Below, in pieces: positions 13,106-20,259 of a stretch of DNA of 20,259 nt; position 1 is the first letter of the stretch; the number at the start of each line of letters is the position of its first letter. The translations under genes were made by a program, and so were the position numbers. Source of the DNA: JBPRGH01 sp051418055 (GTDB lineage: Bacteria > Bacteroidota > Bacteroidia > Cytophagales > Cyclobacteriaceae); contig JBPRGH010000158.1 of the NCBI GenBank assembly GCA_051418055.1, forward strand, positions 1 to 20,259. The letters are read 5' to 3'. The notes below the pieces were generated by a model that searched no databases, was not told where the DNA came from, and saw only the letters and a list, made by a program, of their open reading frames with translations.

Positions 13106-13312
13106 TTAACAGCAGCTTTTATCCATCTGGATAGGCGGACAAGGAACTGACCCATAAGAGCAGTAAACGCAGCAGTCTCCTTCCTTTGGTTTAAATACAG
13201 ATTTGCAATTTTCACATTCATAAAAGAACTGGCACGCATCCTCTGGCATAGCTTCCTCTTTTTCGAAACCACAGGAGGGACAAGTAAGGGTAGAGATTAA
13301 TTGTACTTTCAT
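13106..13312 (-). CDS. GDCCVxC-type putative heavy-metal-binding protein
   Basis: 68 residues with 11 Cys. A zinc-ribbon-like pair, CPSC (11-14) and CENC (33-36), is followed by the diagnostic GDCCVYCSYGSVPCPPIQ segment (46-62) and a C-terminal CC. This family is found with MerTP in Bacteroidetes and is expected to bind soft metals in the cytosol. ATG 13312 matches the family start; the frame stays open upstream but there reads antisense into hsdR. Only 15 bp separate the start from the hsdR fragment, so the native promoter and any regulator have been lost or replaced. Confidence 0.9.
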   Translation of the reverse strand: MKVQLISTLTCPSCGFEKEEAMPEDACQFFYECENCKSVFKPKEGDCCVYCSYGSVPCPPIQMDKSCC

Positions 13313-13327
13313 TTCGTAACTTTTTAG

Positions 13328-15637
13328 AGAGTCATTACCGGTAACTGGTCTTTCCTGATCGTTACCGACCGTAAAGACCTGGATGATCAGATCTACCGGA
13401 ATTTCAAAGAGACAGAGGTAATTGCAGAAACCAAGGAACAGCGTGAAAATTATTATCGCCCTTCTTCCCGGCAAAGGCTGCAGGAATATCTACAATCCAA
13501 CCGTACATTTTTATTTACACTGATACATAAATTCGGTATTGAAAAAGGAAGGACATTTCCGGAGCTTACAGACAGATCAGACTGGATTGTGATGGTGGAT
13601 GAAGCCCACAGGACCCAGTATAAAGGACTGGCTGAAAATATGCGGATAGGATTGCCGAATGCGCAATATATTGCCTTTACCGGAACCCCATTATTAAGAA
13701 ATGAGCTTACGAAAGACTGGTTTGGACCGTATGTCTCCGAATATAATTTTGCTCAAAGCATAGAAGATGGTGCTACGGTGCCAATGTTCTACAAAAAGAG
13801 TGTGCCGCGTGTAGAACAGGTAAATGAAACTCTCGTTGGTGATGCTGCTCAGATCCTTGAAGAAGAGAACCTATCGGCAGAGCAGCAAAGAAAGCTGGAC
13901 AGGGAATATTCTACACTTCTGCAGGTAGTAAAAAGAGAGGACAGGCTCCAGGAGATAGCGCGGCATATTGTAAGGCATTACCCTTACCGGCTGGATGTAG
14001 TAGGGGAGGATAAGATCCGGCGGCCCATGAAAGCTATGGTAATCTGTGTTGATAAGTTTACCGCCGTGAGGATGTATGAGCTGGTACAGCAGGCGCAGAA
14101 AGATGAAATTAAAGAGCTGAGAAGAAAAATTGCCAGTACGTCTAGCGCTGATGAGAAAAAGCGTTACCAGGATGCCATCAACTTTATGGAAGAAACGAAG
14201 ATGTCAGCGGTGATCAGCCAGGAAGGTTCGGATAAGGAAGAGAAGGAAAAGTTTGAAGCAGAGGGGTTGAATATTACGCCGCACCGGAAATTGATGGAAT
14301 ATCCTGATGATGACGGACGCAATATTGAAGATTATTTTAAAGATCCTTTCAGTGAGTACAGGATAGTATTTGTCACTGCCATGTGGCTTACCGGTTTTGA
14401 TGCCCCTGCAGTTTCCACCTTATACCTGGATAAACCGCTTCAGAACCATACCCTCATGCAGGCCATTGCCCGGGCGAACCGGGTATTTGAGGGTAAGAAA
14501 AATGGGCTAGTTATCGACTATTTTGGCGTATTCCGGAATCTGAAAAAAGCACTTGCGGATTATGCAGAAGGAAGCAGTGGCAAGAAAGAAGATGGAGAAG
14601 AGGAGTTTCCGGTAAAGGAATTTGATGAACTGCTGGCGTTGTTAAATGAGGCTATTGCCAATGCTAAAGCTTACTGTAGAAGTTTAGGAGCAGATATTGA
14701 TGCTATCCTGGATTTGGGGGAGATGGGTTTCAGAGAGGTAGAGCTGTTTAATGAATATGCTAACCTGTTTTTGGAGAAAGATGATTATAAAAAGCAATTG
14801 GGGCTTTTTGTCAATACCATTTCCAGCTTATATGATTCTGCAAAGCCGGATATCTATAATTATCCTATTATTAAAAAAGAGAAGGATGTGTTGGAATACC
14901 TTCAAAAGGTTGTGGACCGTAATGCTGATCAGGATGAAGCTGTAGACCGTGCAAAAAAGAAGATCGACAACCTCCTTGACACCAGTGTGCTTGCTAAAGG
15001 GGATCTTAATGAAGATGGAGATAAATTCATTATCGACAAGTCAAAGCAGATAGACCTGAGCAAGCTGGATTTTGAGAAGCTAAGGAATGAGTTCCAGCGT
15101 AAAAAGCATAAGAATATTCAGTTTGCCGACCTGCGGGAGCTGATGGAAATAAAGCTTGTACAGATGCTGGCGCAGAATAAAACCCGCGGGTCCTTTCTGG
15201 CGCGTTTTGAGCAGGTAATCCAGGACTATAATTCCGGAAGCCTTTCTATTGAGGAGGCCTATGAGGAATTGATCAAGCAGGTAAAAGAGCTAAGCCAGGA
15301 GGAGGAAAGGGCGGCTAAAAACCAGATGACGGAAGCTGAGCTGGAGCTTTTTGACTTGTTAAAAAAAGAAAAGCTAACAAAGGAAGATGAAAAGAATGTA
15401 AAGCTTGCTGCCTCAAGTCTATTAAAAGTCCTTTATGATGCAAGAAGTAGAATCCTAATTCAAGAATGGCACAAAGAAAAGGCTACACAGGAGTACGTGC
15501 GCCAGGAGATAAAGAAGATTCTCAACGAAACTCTACCGCAGTCGTATGATCGGAAGATTTTCGCCGAAAAGTCGGAGGTGGTTTATAGACACTTTTATGA
15601 GTTGGCAGAGGCTGGAAGGGCTGTGGCGGTTGGATAA
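13328..15637 (+). pseudogene. hsdR: 5'-truncated hsdR (type I restriction endonuclease subunit)
   Basis: The open frame begins after a TAG (13325-13327) at VITGNWSFLIVTDRKDLDDQ and runs 769 codons. It carries the second part of the SF2 translocase: DEAH (13598-13609), AFTGTPL, WLTGFDAPAVSTLYLDKPLQ and QAIARANR, then the DUF3387/EcoEI-type C-terminus ending near FAEKSEVVYRHFYEL. The N-terminal nuclease domain and Walker A (GSGKS), which lie directly before this point in HsdR proteins, are missing. A GTG at 13589 could initiate translation, but the product would lack nuclease and ATP-binding parts. The truncation coincides with the mer-type cluster, marking a recombination join. No hsdM or hsdS is in the window. 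Confidence 0.88.
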
Positions 15638-15673
15638 GTATCTGAAAAAATATGACAAATTAATATACTGATT

Positions 15674-16441
15674 ATGAAGCTCCCTGTTTCAGAAGTTTCC
15701 AAGCTTTTGAAAATTGAAAAGGACCTTATAAAAAAATGGTCGTTTCAATTTGGAGATTTTTTGAATCCAGAAGCAAATCCGGAGAAAGGAAAACCCAGGC
15801 AATATATTCCGGAGGATCTTGGAGTATTTATGTATATATCCTACCATTGGGAGGAGGAGCCTGATCTTGGAGCTATAATGTTGAGTTTACATGCCGGGGA
15901 GCATCAAGGATTTCCATTTTATGAAATAGTAACTCAAATAAAACCATTTTTCATGGAGCCTCCGGAGGAGCTGAACGCAGACTGGCGGCATGGTGCATTA
16001 CGCGGTACTTTCGGAAGTTATGTAGATCGGTTTTCCTTAGCACAGGAATACAAACTAGCCGGAGATCTATTGGTTGAAGCGGCAATCCAAAATGATACTG
16101 TATATGAAGTTTTAGCTCCAATAATTTATAACTACCGGCATGCTACAGAACTGTATCTGAAAGAGATATTAGATTATAAAGAAAATACCCACGATTTAAA
16201 TTGCCTGTTTATACATTTTAAGGAATTAGTGAAGGAAAAGTATAAAAGTGATTTGCCTTATTTAGCTGAAAATTTAATCCTTTCCTTTCATAAATTTGAT
16301 CCTGGAGGTACCAGCTTCAGGTATGAAGGCACAGATCCTTTTAGCAAGGAGGAAACCTGGGTGGATGTGGAGCATCTTAAAATTCAAATGGACTGGTTAT
16401 GGAGGATGTTTATGGAGATTAAGGCAGGGCCTGCTGGATGA
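15674..16441 (+). CDS. MerR-like helix-turn-helix protein with possible HEPN-like C-terminus
   Basis: 255 residues. The N-terminus (about 1-60) reads like a MerR-type winged helix: VSEVSKLLKIEKDLIKKWSF, a KGKPRQYIPEDL wing, then a second helix. The middle contains WRHGALRGTFGSYVDRFSLAQEY. The C-terminal half is helical, with APIIYNYRHATELYLKEIL, a HDLNCLFIHFKELV stretch and FHKFDPGGTSFRYEG, in a layout like HEPN-type proteins, although a clear RxxxxH RNase motif is not visible. It begins 36 bp after hsdR in the same direction, as an accessory of a restriction locus would. Defence-linked regulator or toxin is an inference; a metal-sensing MerR is unlikely given the large non-metal C-terminus. 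Confidence 0.6.
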   Translation: MKLPVSEVSKLLKIEKDLIKKWSFQFGDFLNPEANPEKGKPRQYIPEDLGVFMYISYHWEEEPDLGAIMLSLHAGEHQGFPFYEIVTQIKPFFMEPPEELNADWRHGALRGTFGSYVDRFSLAQEYKLAGDLLVEAAIQNDTVYEVLAPIIYNYRHATELYLKEILDYKENTHDLNCLFIHFKELVKEKYKSDLPYLAENLILSFHKFDPGGTSFRYEGTDPFSKEETWVDVEHLKIQMDWLWRMFMEIKAGPAG

Positions 16442-16546
16442 TTCTTTATTACTGCCAGGAAGTGTCAATATAGAAGAATACCATTGCCTTCAAAAAATTT
16501 TCGGATAGCCCAACTCTTCGGTATGGCAGGAACAGATTAAAAATAA

Positions 16547-16577
16547 AAAAGGCTTGAGTAATTTGCCCAAGCCTTTT
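16547..16577. terminator. Bidirectional terminator between convergent genes
   Basis: AAAAGGCTTG (16547-16556) and CAAGCCTTTT (16568-16577) form a perfect 10-bp stem with A and T tracts on opposite sides. It serves the 15674-16441 gene on plus and the 16596-16766 gene on minus. The plus gene ends 105 bp before it, with nothing else recognisable between. Confidence 0.85.
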
Positions 16578-16595
16578 GATACATTACAAGAATTC

Positions 16596-16766
16596 TTAGA
16601 TAGGCAGAGATTTAAGCCTTCTTAAAGTTTTCTTGGCCATTGCTACTTTTTCCGGGAAAAGCTCCTTTCCCTTTATATCTTTTGCAACTTTCGAAATCCG
16701 CTGTTTAGTCAATTTTGACATTGAGCTTACCTTTTTTGGATTTAATGTTTGCTTCTTCTTTTCCAT
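16596..16766 (-). CDS. 56-residue basic protein paired with DUF6934-type gene
   Basis: The minus strand encodes MEKKKQTLNPKKVSSMSKLT followed by KQRISKVAKDIKGKELFPEK and a C-terminus rich in Lys and Arg (AKKTLRRLKSLPI). ATG 16766 has a good upstream purine box (AGGAG, 6 bp before the start), unusual in this window and supporting translation; an internal Met at residue 16 is an alternative start. The composition suggests a nucleic-acid-binding or partner-binding peptide. It follows the DUF6934-type gene by 60 bp in the same direction and ends just before a terminator. The two may form a small toxin-antitoxin-like unit (inferred). Confidence 0.6.
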   Translation of the reverse strand: MEKKKQTLNPKKVSSMSKLTKQRISKVAKDIKGKELFPEKVAMAKKTLRRLKSLPI

Positions 16767-16826
16767 TGTCTACTCCTTTCGTAGATGGTAACATTCCTGA
16801 ATTCAGGATGTTTCCATCAAATTTAA

Positions 16827-17366
16827 TTATTTTTTCTTGTAAACCAAGATGCCGGAATATTCATTATGTGGTACGTATTGAACAAAGTCCGGGTTGTCAC
16901 CACCTGTTAACCCAAAGAAAATATACTCCTTACTTAGTTGATCAAAATTCTTATTTACAAAATATCTGTAAGTGTTAATACGTCTGTTCATATTCCTGCA
17001 TATATTTTCGCAGTCCTTTTTACAGGTTTCCTTACATATTTTCATGAAATTGTCAGTGCCATCACTTCCCTGAACGAATATTGCCGCTTCTTTATTTAAT
17101 TTAAAGAACTTTGGAACCGTTGTTAGTACGGTATTAAATACCTTATACATATCTCCATTGTTACTATTAATAGAATCAAGAATCTCGCCAGATTTTATAT
17201 CATAATCTCCAAAACCTAGATTAAAAACCGGAACACCATCCATTTTTTGGATATAGGTATATTCTATTGCCTTAATTATTTGTCTCGTACCATTGCTTTC
17301 AAACAGGAACCGGTGTTTTTTGGAGGCAGATGTATATTCAGTTTTATAAGCTTCTACTGTGTTCAA
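16827..17366 (-). CDS. DUF6934-type protein with a Cys-containing insertion
   Basis: 179 residues from a TTG at 17366; no in-frame ATG precedes it after the upstream stop. It resembles the DUF6934 family of Bacteroidetes: FxFESNGTRxIIKAIEY, then VFNLGFGDYDIKSGEILDS, NNGDMYKVFNTV, and a TGS-like VQGSDGTDNF, ending with a DFVQYVPHNEYSGILVYKK strand pair. The usual RTRLY-like segment after the TGS motif is here replaced by ICKETCKKDCENICRN, with four Cys. Biochemical function is unknown; these genes often lie in accessory regions and are suspected toxin-antitoxin members. A 56-residue basic protein gene follows. Confidence 0.7.
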   Translation of the reverse strand: MNTVEAYKTEYTSASKKHRFLFESNGTRQIIKAIEYTYIQKMDGVPVFNLGFGDYDIKSGEILDSINSNNGDMYKVFNTVLTTVPKFFKLNKEAAIFVQGSDGTDNFMKICKETCKKDCENICRNMNRRINTYRYFVNKNFDQLSKEYIFFGLTGGDNPDFVQYVPHNEYSGILVYKKK

Positions 17367-17470
17367 AATATTATAATTGATTCGTTTTTAGCCGATAAAA
17401 GTAATTAATTAAAATAATAATTATATGGCTTAAATAAACCTAATATCATTAAACCAGAACCAGGTGATGA

Positions 17471-17758
17471 AAAAATGGAAAAATAGAAATTGTATCGTCA
17501 CCTTTGAATGTCCAAACCACCGGACAAGCTGATGATCCAATTAAACGTATAGTTTCAGTTATAGAAGGTGAGATGAAGCGATCTGATATAATGGATCAAC
17601 TTCAGCTTGCACACCGGGAAACTTTCATCAATAATTATTTAGATCCGGCTATAAAAGAAGGATATATTGAGATGACCCATTCTGAAAATCCTACTCACCC
17701 TAAACAGCGATATATATTAACTGATAAAGGGATTGATTTAAAGAACATGCTAGAATGA
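17471..17758 (+). pseudogene. C-terminal winged-helix remnant (Fic/RecG-like-associated)
   Basis: The open frame reads from 17471 with no ATG; only a TTG at 17504 could start it. The segment DPIKRIVSVIEGEMKRSDIM then QLAHRETFINNYLDPAIKEG, YIEMTHSENP and QRYILTDKGI is the winged helix usually found at the C-terminus of Fic proteins and ATP-binding RecG-like proteins in Bacteroidetes. The catalytic domain is not upstream. Hence a remnant of a larger gene, though a free-standing winged-helix regulator cannot be excluded. Confidence 0.6.
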
Positions 17759-18183
17759 AAGGGAAATTTCAAAAAGAAGGTTTAATCAACCGTTAACTGA
17801 CTGGGAAGAAAAAAGTAAGAACCTTCATGGGTTTAGATGCCTGATTAAGAATGATATAGAGATAAATTACTTAAAAAAGGTAGGGAGCTGTAAGGAAAAA
17901 AGTGGGGAGTTACTTAAAAAAACAGATGAAGGGCTTTAGAAAAAAGGCAAGAATGAGCTGATTCACTTTTAAATTAAAAATTATTTTCTAGCGGGATTAT
18001 TTAATATTGGAGCAGTCGTTAACGAGGGATTTTTTGATCTTTTTTAAAGATTGGTAATATATATTTTCCCAAATGAAGAAGCTTGTGGATGTGTTTATGA
18101 AGTGGGTTGCGGCTTAGGGTAACTGATATTAAGGCCTGAAAAAAGATTCAAGCCTTAATTAGATAGCAATTATTTAAATATTT
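17759..18183. other. Gene-poor stretch with one possible short remnant
   Basis: One plus-strand frame (about 17763-17939) reads FNQPLTDWEEKSKNLHGFRC and on to ELLKKTDEGL before a TAG. It has no start codon and I do not recognise it. From 17940 to 18128 nothing supportable is seen; the rest is the terminator of the minus-strand gene. Confidence 0.4.
18129..18157 (-). terminator. Terminator of the second copper-storage gene
   Basis: TTAAGGC and TGAA pair with TTCA and GCCTTAA across a short A-rich loop with one mismatch. Read on minus, the stem lies 27 bp after the stop codon of the 18184-18534 gene. Confidence 0.6.
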
Positions 18184-18534
18184 TTAGGCACTCACTCCTT
18201 CAAAGCTATTACAAGCCTCCTCACATTCACGGCAAATATCCGCGCATGCTTTACATTCCTGCTCATGCTCTTTATCCTGAGCGCACGATTCAGCACAAAG
18301 CCTGCAGGCTTCTGCACATAACTTTACTACCTGGTCCGCCAGCTCTGATCCTGAGGAGACAAAATCTGATGCGGTACGGCACATTCTTGAGCAGTCTCTA
18401 CATAATCGAAGAGAGCGCAACAATTTTTCTGTTCTTTCATTTTCCATGCAGGCATTATAACAGTGATTACACTCATCAGCACATTCTGCAAGAAGCCTTA
18501 ACAATTCTTTATTATTTTCCGAATGATGGTCCAT
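18184..18534 (-). CDS. Cys-rich four-helix copper-storage-type protein (DUF326/Csp-like), copy 2
   Basis: 116 residues with 16 Cys in the same register as the protein at 10557-10904 (C18, C22, C25, C29, C45, C48, C52, C73, C77, C80, C84, C94, C97, C101, C104, C108). The two share most residues, including LRLCRDCSR and CRTASDFVSS and the ending GVSA; this copy has a His-containing N-terminus (MDHHSENN). Cytosolic Cu(I) storage is expected. The upstream regions of the two copies look unrelated, so they may be regulated differently. Here the gene diverges from the glycoside hydrolase gene rather than from metal genes. Confidence 0.9.
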   Translation of the reverse strand: MDHHSENNKELLRLLAECADECNHCYNACMENERTEKLLRSLRLCRDCSRMCRTASDFVSSGSELADQVVKLCAEACRLCAESCAQDKEHEQECKACADICRECEEACNSFEGVSA

Positions 18535-18751
18535 ACTAAATAGGTTTAAGTTTAATAATTAGATGATATTTAATAATAAAACATGGTGGTACTTTGAATG
18601 TTTGTTTGCTTTAACGCTAAATATACTTGGTCATCGGATTAGTTAAGAAGCATATTTCAAAGTTGTCAGAATAAGTGATCCTATGGATATTGAGCATCTT
18701 AAGAATCAACAATTTATAATAAAGCTCTGTTGAAACTTCTAAAGTTAATTA

Positions 18752-19999
18752 ATGGATGAGGTAAATGAGCAAATTAAAAAGTTACTCAAGAAAAATACAA
18801 TTTCGGGGCACTCCAATTATTTAGATAAGGATTTTCATTTCATGAAGCCCTCCGAAGGTGTTTACAAAAGCCAGTACTTCTGGGATACCTGCTTTCATAT
18901 TTTTATGATGAGCGAGGCTGGTATGGCTAAAATGGGTGAAAAATGCATGAAAAGCTTATTTGCTCTCCAGCAAGATGATGGTTTTGTGGGGCATATTATT
19001 TACTGGAAACAGAAGTTTCCCGCACGGATTACTGATATTTTTCAAAATGCGCCATCTTTCAAATTTCTATATGCACCAAATATGAGCAGACTTGTTCAGC
19101 CGCCCCTTGCAGCGGAAGCTGCCTGGAAAATTTATCAAAAAACAAATGATATAAAGTTCTTAAAAGATTTTTCTCCCCAATTAATAAAATATTACGACTG
19201 GTTATGGGAAAACCGCAGGTCTTCTGAAACAGGGTTGCTTTATCTCATCAGTTATTTTGAAAGCGGGATGGACTGGAAGCCTTCTTACGATCCGGTTTTA
19301 AATATGAAGCCTGGAAAAGCTGGATGGAAAAATTTTATGAAAGTGGTTTGGGTGGACCTTCGGAATTTTTTAGACGATTATAACCTGAAAAAGATCTTTA
19401 GAAAAAAGAGATTTATCGTTAATGATGCAGGATTCAATACTATGGCTTCAATAAATTACCGGGTTATGGGGAAGATCTGTGAGGAAATTGATCACCCCGC
19501 CGGAAAGCGCTTCTACGAGTACGCTGATCATCTGGAGAAAGCTATATTGGAAAAACTCTATGATCCGGAAGAGAAAGCCTTTTTTGATCTTGATGAATCA
19601 TCCGGTAACCTGCTTAAAATAAAAACACCAACTATATTTTATCCACTGCTGCTCAATTCTGCCAGTGAAGTCGCTAAAGAAATAATTGAGGAGCATTATT
19701 TAAATGAAAAGGAATTTCATACAAACTTTCCAATACCCTCTGTATCCATCGATAATCCATCATTTAACCCAGAGCAATCTTTTTATATATGGAGGGGCCC
19801 TACCTGGGCAGTAAACAATTACTTTTTATATCAGGTTCTTAAAAAGTATTCCTTTGAAAATGAGGCAGATCAACTGAAACAAAAAATGGGGGAATTAATT
19901 AATAAAGGAGGATTTCGAGAATATTATAATCCTTATACCGGTCAGGGATATGGCGCAGAGGATTTCACCTGGTCTGGTTTATATATATGTATGACCTAA
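18752..19999 (+). CDS. MGH/GH63-like glycoside hydrolase, cytosolic
   Basis: 415 residues, apparently an (alpha/alpha)6-barrel enzyme of the mannosylglycerate hydrolase/GH63/trehalase-like group. Landmarks in order are YFWDTCFH (42-49), LQQDDGFVGHIIYW (72-85), VQPPLAAEA (115-123), the ESGMDW acidic motif (170-175), GPTWAVNNY (349-357) and FREYYNPYTGQGYGAEDFTW (388-407). In the family, the Asp of ESGxD acts in catalysis and the late Glu of EYY-NP is the probable partner. No signal peptide is seen. The exact substrate (mannosylglycerate, glucosylglycerate or another glucoside) cannot be told; an osmolyte role is possible. It is 10 bp from the SPW-like gene, a pairing repeated in the decayed copy at 1-593. 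Confidence 0.85.
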   Translation: MDEVNEQIKKLLKKNTISGHSNYLDKDFHFMKPSEGVYKSQYFWDTCFHIFMMSEAGMAKMGEKCMKSLFALQQDDGFVGHIIYWKQKFPARITDIFQNAPSFKFLYAPNMSRLVQPPLAAEAAWKIYQKTNDIKFLKDFSPQLIKYYDWLWENRRSSETGLLYLISYFESGMDWKPSYDPVLNMKPGKAGWKNFMKVVWVDLRNFLDDYNLKKIFRKKRFIVNDAGFNTMASINYRVMGKICEEIDHPAGKRFYEYADHLEKAILEKLYDPEEKAFFDLDESSGNLLKIKTPTIFYPLLLNSASEVAKEIIEEHYLNEKEFHTNFPIPSVSIDNPSFNPEQSFYIWRGPTWAVNNYFLYQVLKKYSFENEADQLKQKMGELINKGGFREYYNPYTGQGYGAEDFTWSGLYICMT

Positions 20000-20259
20000 G
20001 TAAATAATCATGGAACACGAAAAAGGGGGCATGGGCTCAAGAGGCGTTTCAAGGCCAATGGCTGAAAAACAAATGAAAGAGCATCATAAAAAATCCAAAG
20101 ATGAAGGTGGCATGGATAGGGAAATGATGCTACGGATGCATCATAAACAAACCCTTTGGGTTTACTGGACCATCATTTTATTGGGCTTATGGATGATTAT
20201 GATGCCTGCTACGTTTGACTATGGGAAAAATATTGTAGAACCTGCAGGTGGACGTTCTA
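19669..20259. repeat. Right arm of window-spanning inverted repeat
   Basis: This is the partner of 1-593. It covers the last 331 bp of the glycoside hydrolase, the 10-bp gap and the SPW-like gene start. Only the outermost 141 bp (20119-20259) are identical to the left arm. Confidence 0.95.
20010..20259 (+). CDS. SPW-like membrane protein, right copy, 3' end cut by window edge
   Basis: The first 83 codons, starting 10 bp after the glycoside hydrolase stop, so the two are probably one operon. MEHEKGGMGSRGVSRPMAEK begins a charged cytosolic tail; the first membrane segment follows (WVYWTIILLGLWMIMMP, about residues 50-66). It is nearly the same protein as the left copy. The last 141 bp are identical to the inverted start of the window, whereas the first 109 bp differ mainly at synonymous sites. 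Confidence 0.65.
   Translation, partial: MEHEKGGMGSRGVSRPMAEKQMKEHHKKSKDEGGMDREMMLRMHHKQTLWVYWTIILLGLWMIMMPATFDYGKNIVEPAGGRS

Noticed and set aside
1..20259. Terminal inverted repeats as ends of a linear plasmid, phage or transposon
   Set aside because: The repeat lies inside coding sequence of a gene running off the window, continues as diverged paralogous genes, and no transposase or protein-primed replication gene is present.

Overview
This is an AT-rich, accessory-type segment of a Bacteroidota genome, probably Cytophagales or Flavobacteriia (the rank below phylum is inferred). The evidence is a Bacteroidetes-type tyrosine recombinase with Ser at the first catalytic Arg position, a CopA-CopB fusion oxidase, HMA-DUF3347, MerTP and GDCCVxC metal proteins, a DUF6934-type protein, a TAnnTTTG promoter and a tRNA-like gene without encoded CCA. 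Several genes are fragments, and GC content and strand skew change abruptly, so this is a mosaic of islands. The two window ends are inverted copies of each other, identical for exactly 141 bp.

Layout. 1-593 (minus): start of an SPW-like membrane protein and the decayed C-terminus of a glycoside hydrolase, an inverted copy of 19669-20259. 745-1266: a promoter, a tRNA-like gene with a replaced anticodon arm, a terminator, a GIY-YIG nuclease gene, then a truncated second tRNA-like copy with its own terminator. 1306-4560: an integrase-led cassette (palindrome, integrase, small convergent gene, three co-directional genes of unknown function, one small minus gene). 5102-8784 (minus): a copper module (Cys-rich secreted protein, HMA-DUF3347 protein, CopA-CopB oxidase), beside a remnant of a CDF cation exporter.

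9219-10556 is a 1.3-kb non-coding block with nested inverted repeats (9430-9562) and strongly G-skewed, GC-rich stretches. 10557-13312 is a second metal module: a cytosolic Cys-rich copper-storage-type protein (plus), and on minus a GDCCVxC protein, MerTP, a Met-rich lipoprotein and two membrane proteins. It abuts at 13313-13327 an hsdR gene that has lost its 5' part. 15674-16441 is a MerR-like protein with a possible HEPN-like C-terminus. 16596-17366 is a DUF6934-type gene plus a 56-aa basic protein. Remnants follow, then a second copper-storage paralogue (18184-18534, minus) and the intact glycoside hydrolase plus SPW gene pair running off the right end.

How it works together: the clear theme is copper and mercury handling in successive compartments. 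A periplasmic oxidase and metal binders, a Met-rich lipoprotein, an inner-membrane Hg(II) importer and cytosolic thiol-rich stores are all present, but the regulators, MerA and the main efflux pumps are absent. The most unusual features are the tRNA-like/GIY-YIG unit, the structured GC-rich block, the possible MerR-HEPN protein and the inverted window ends.
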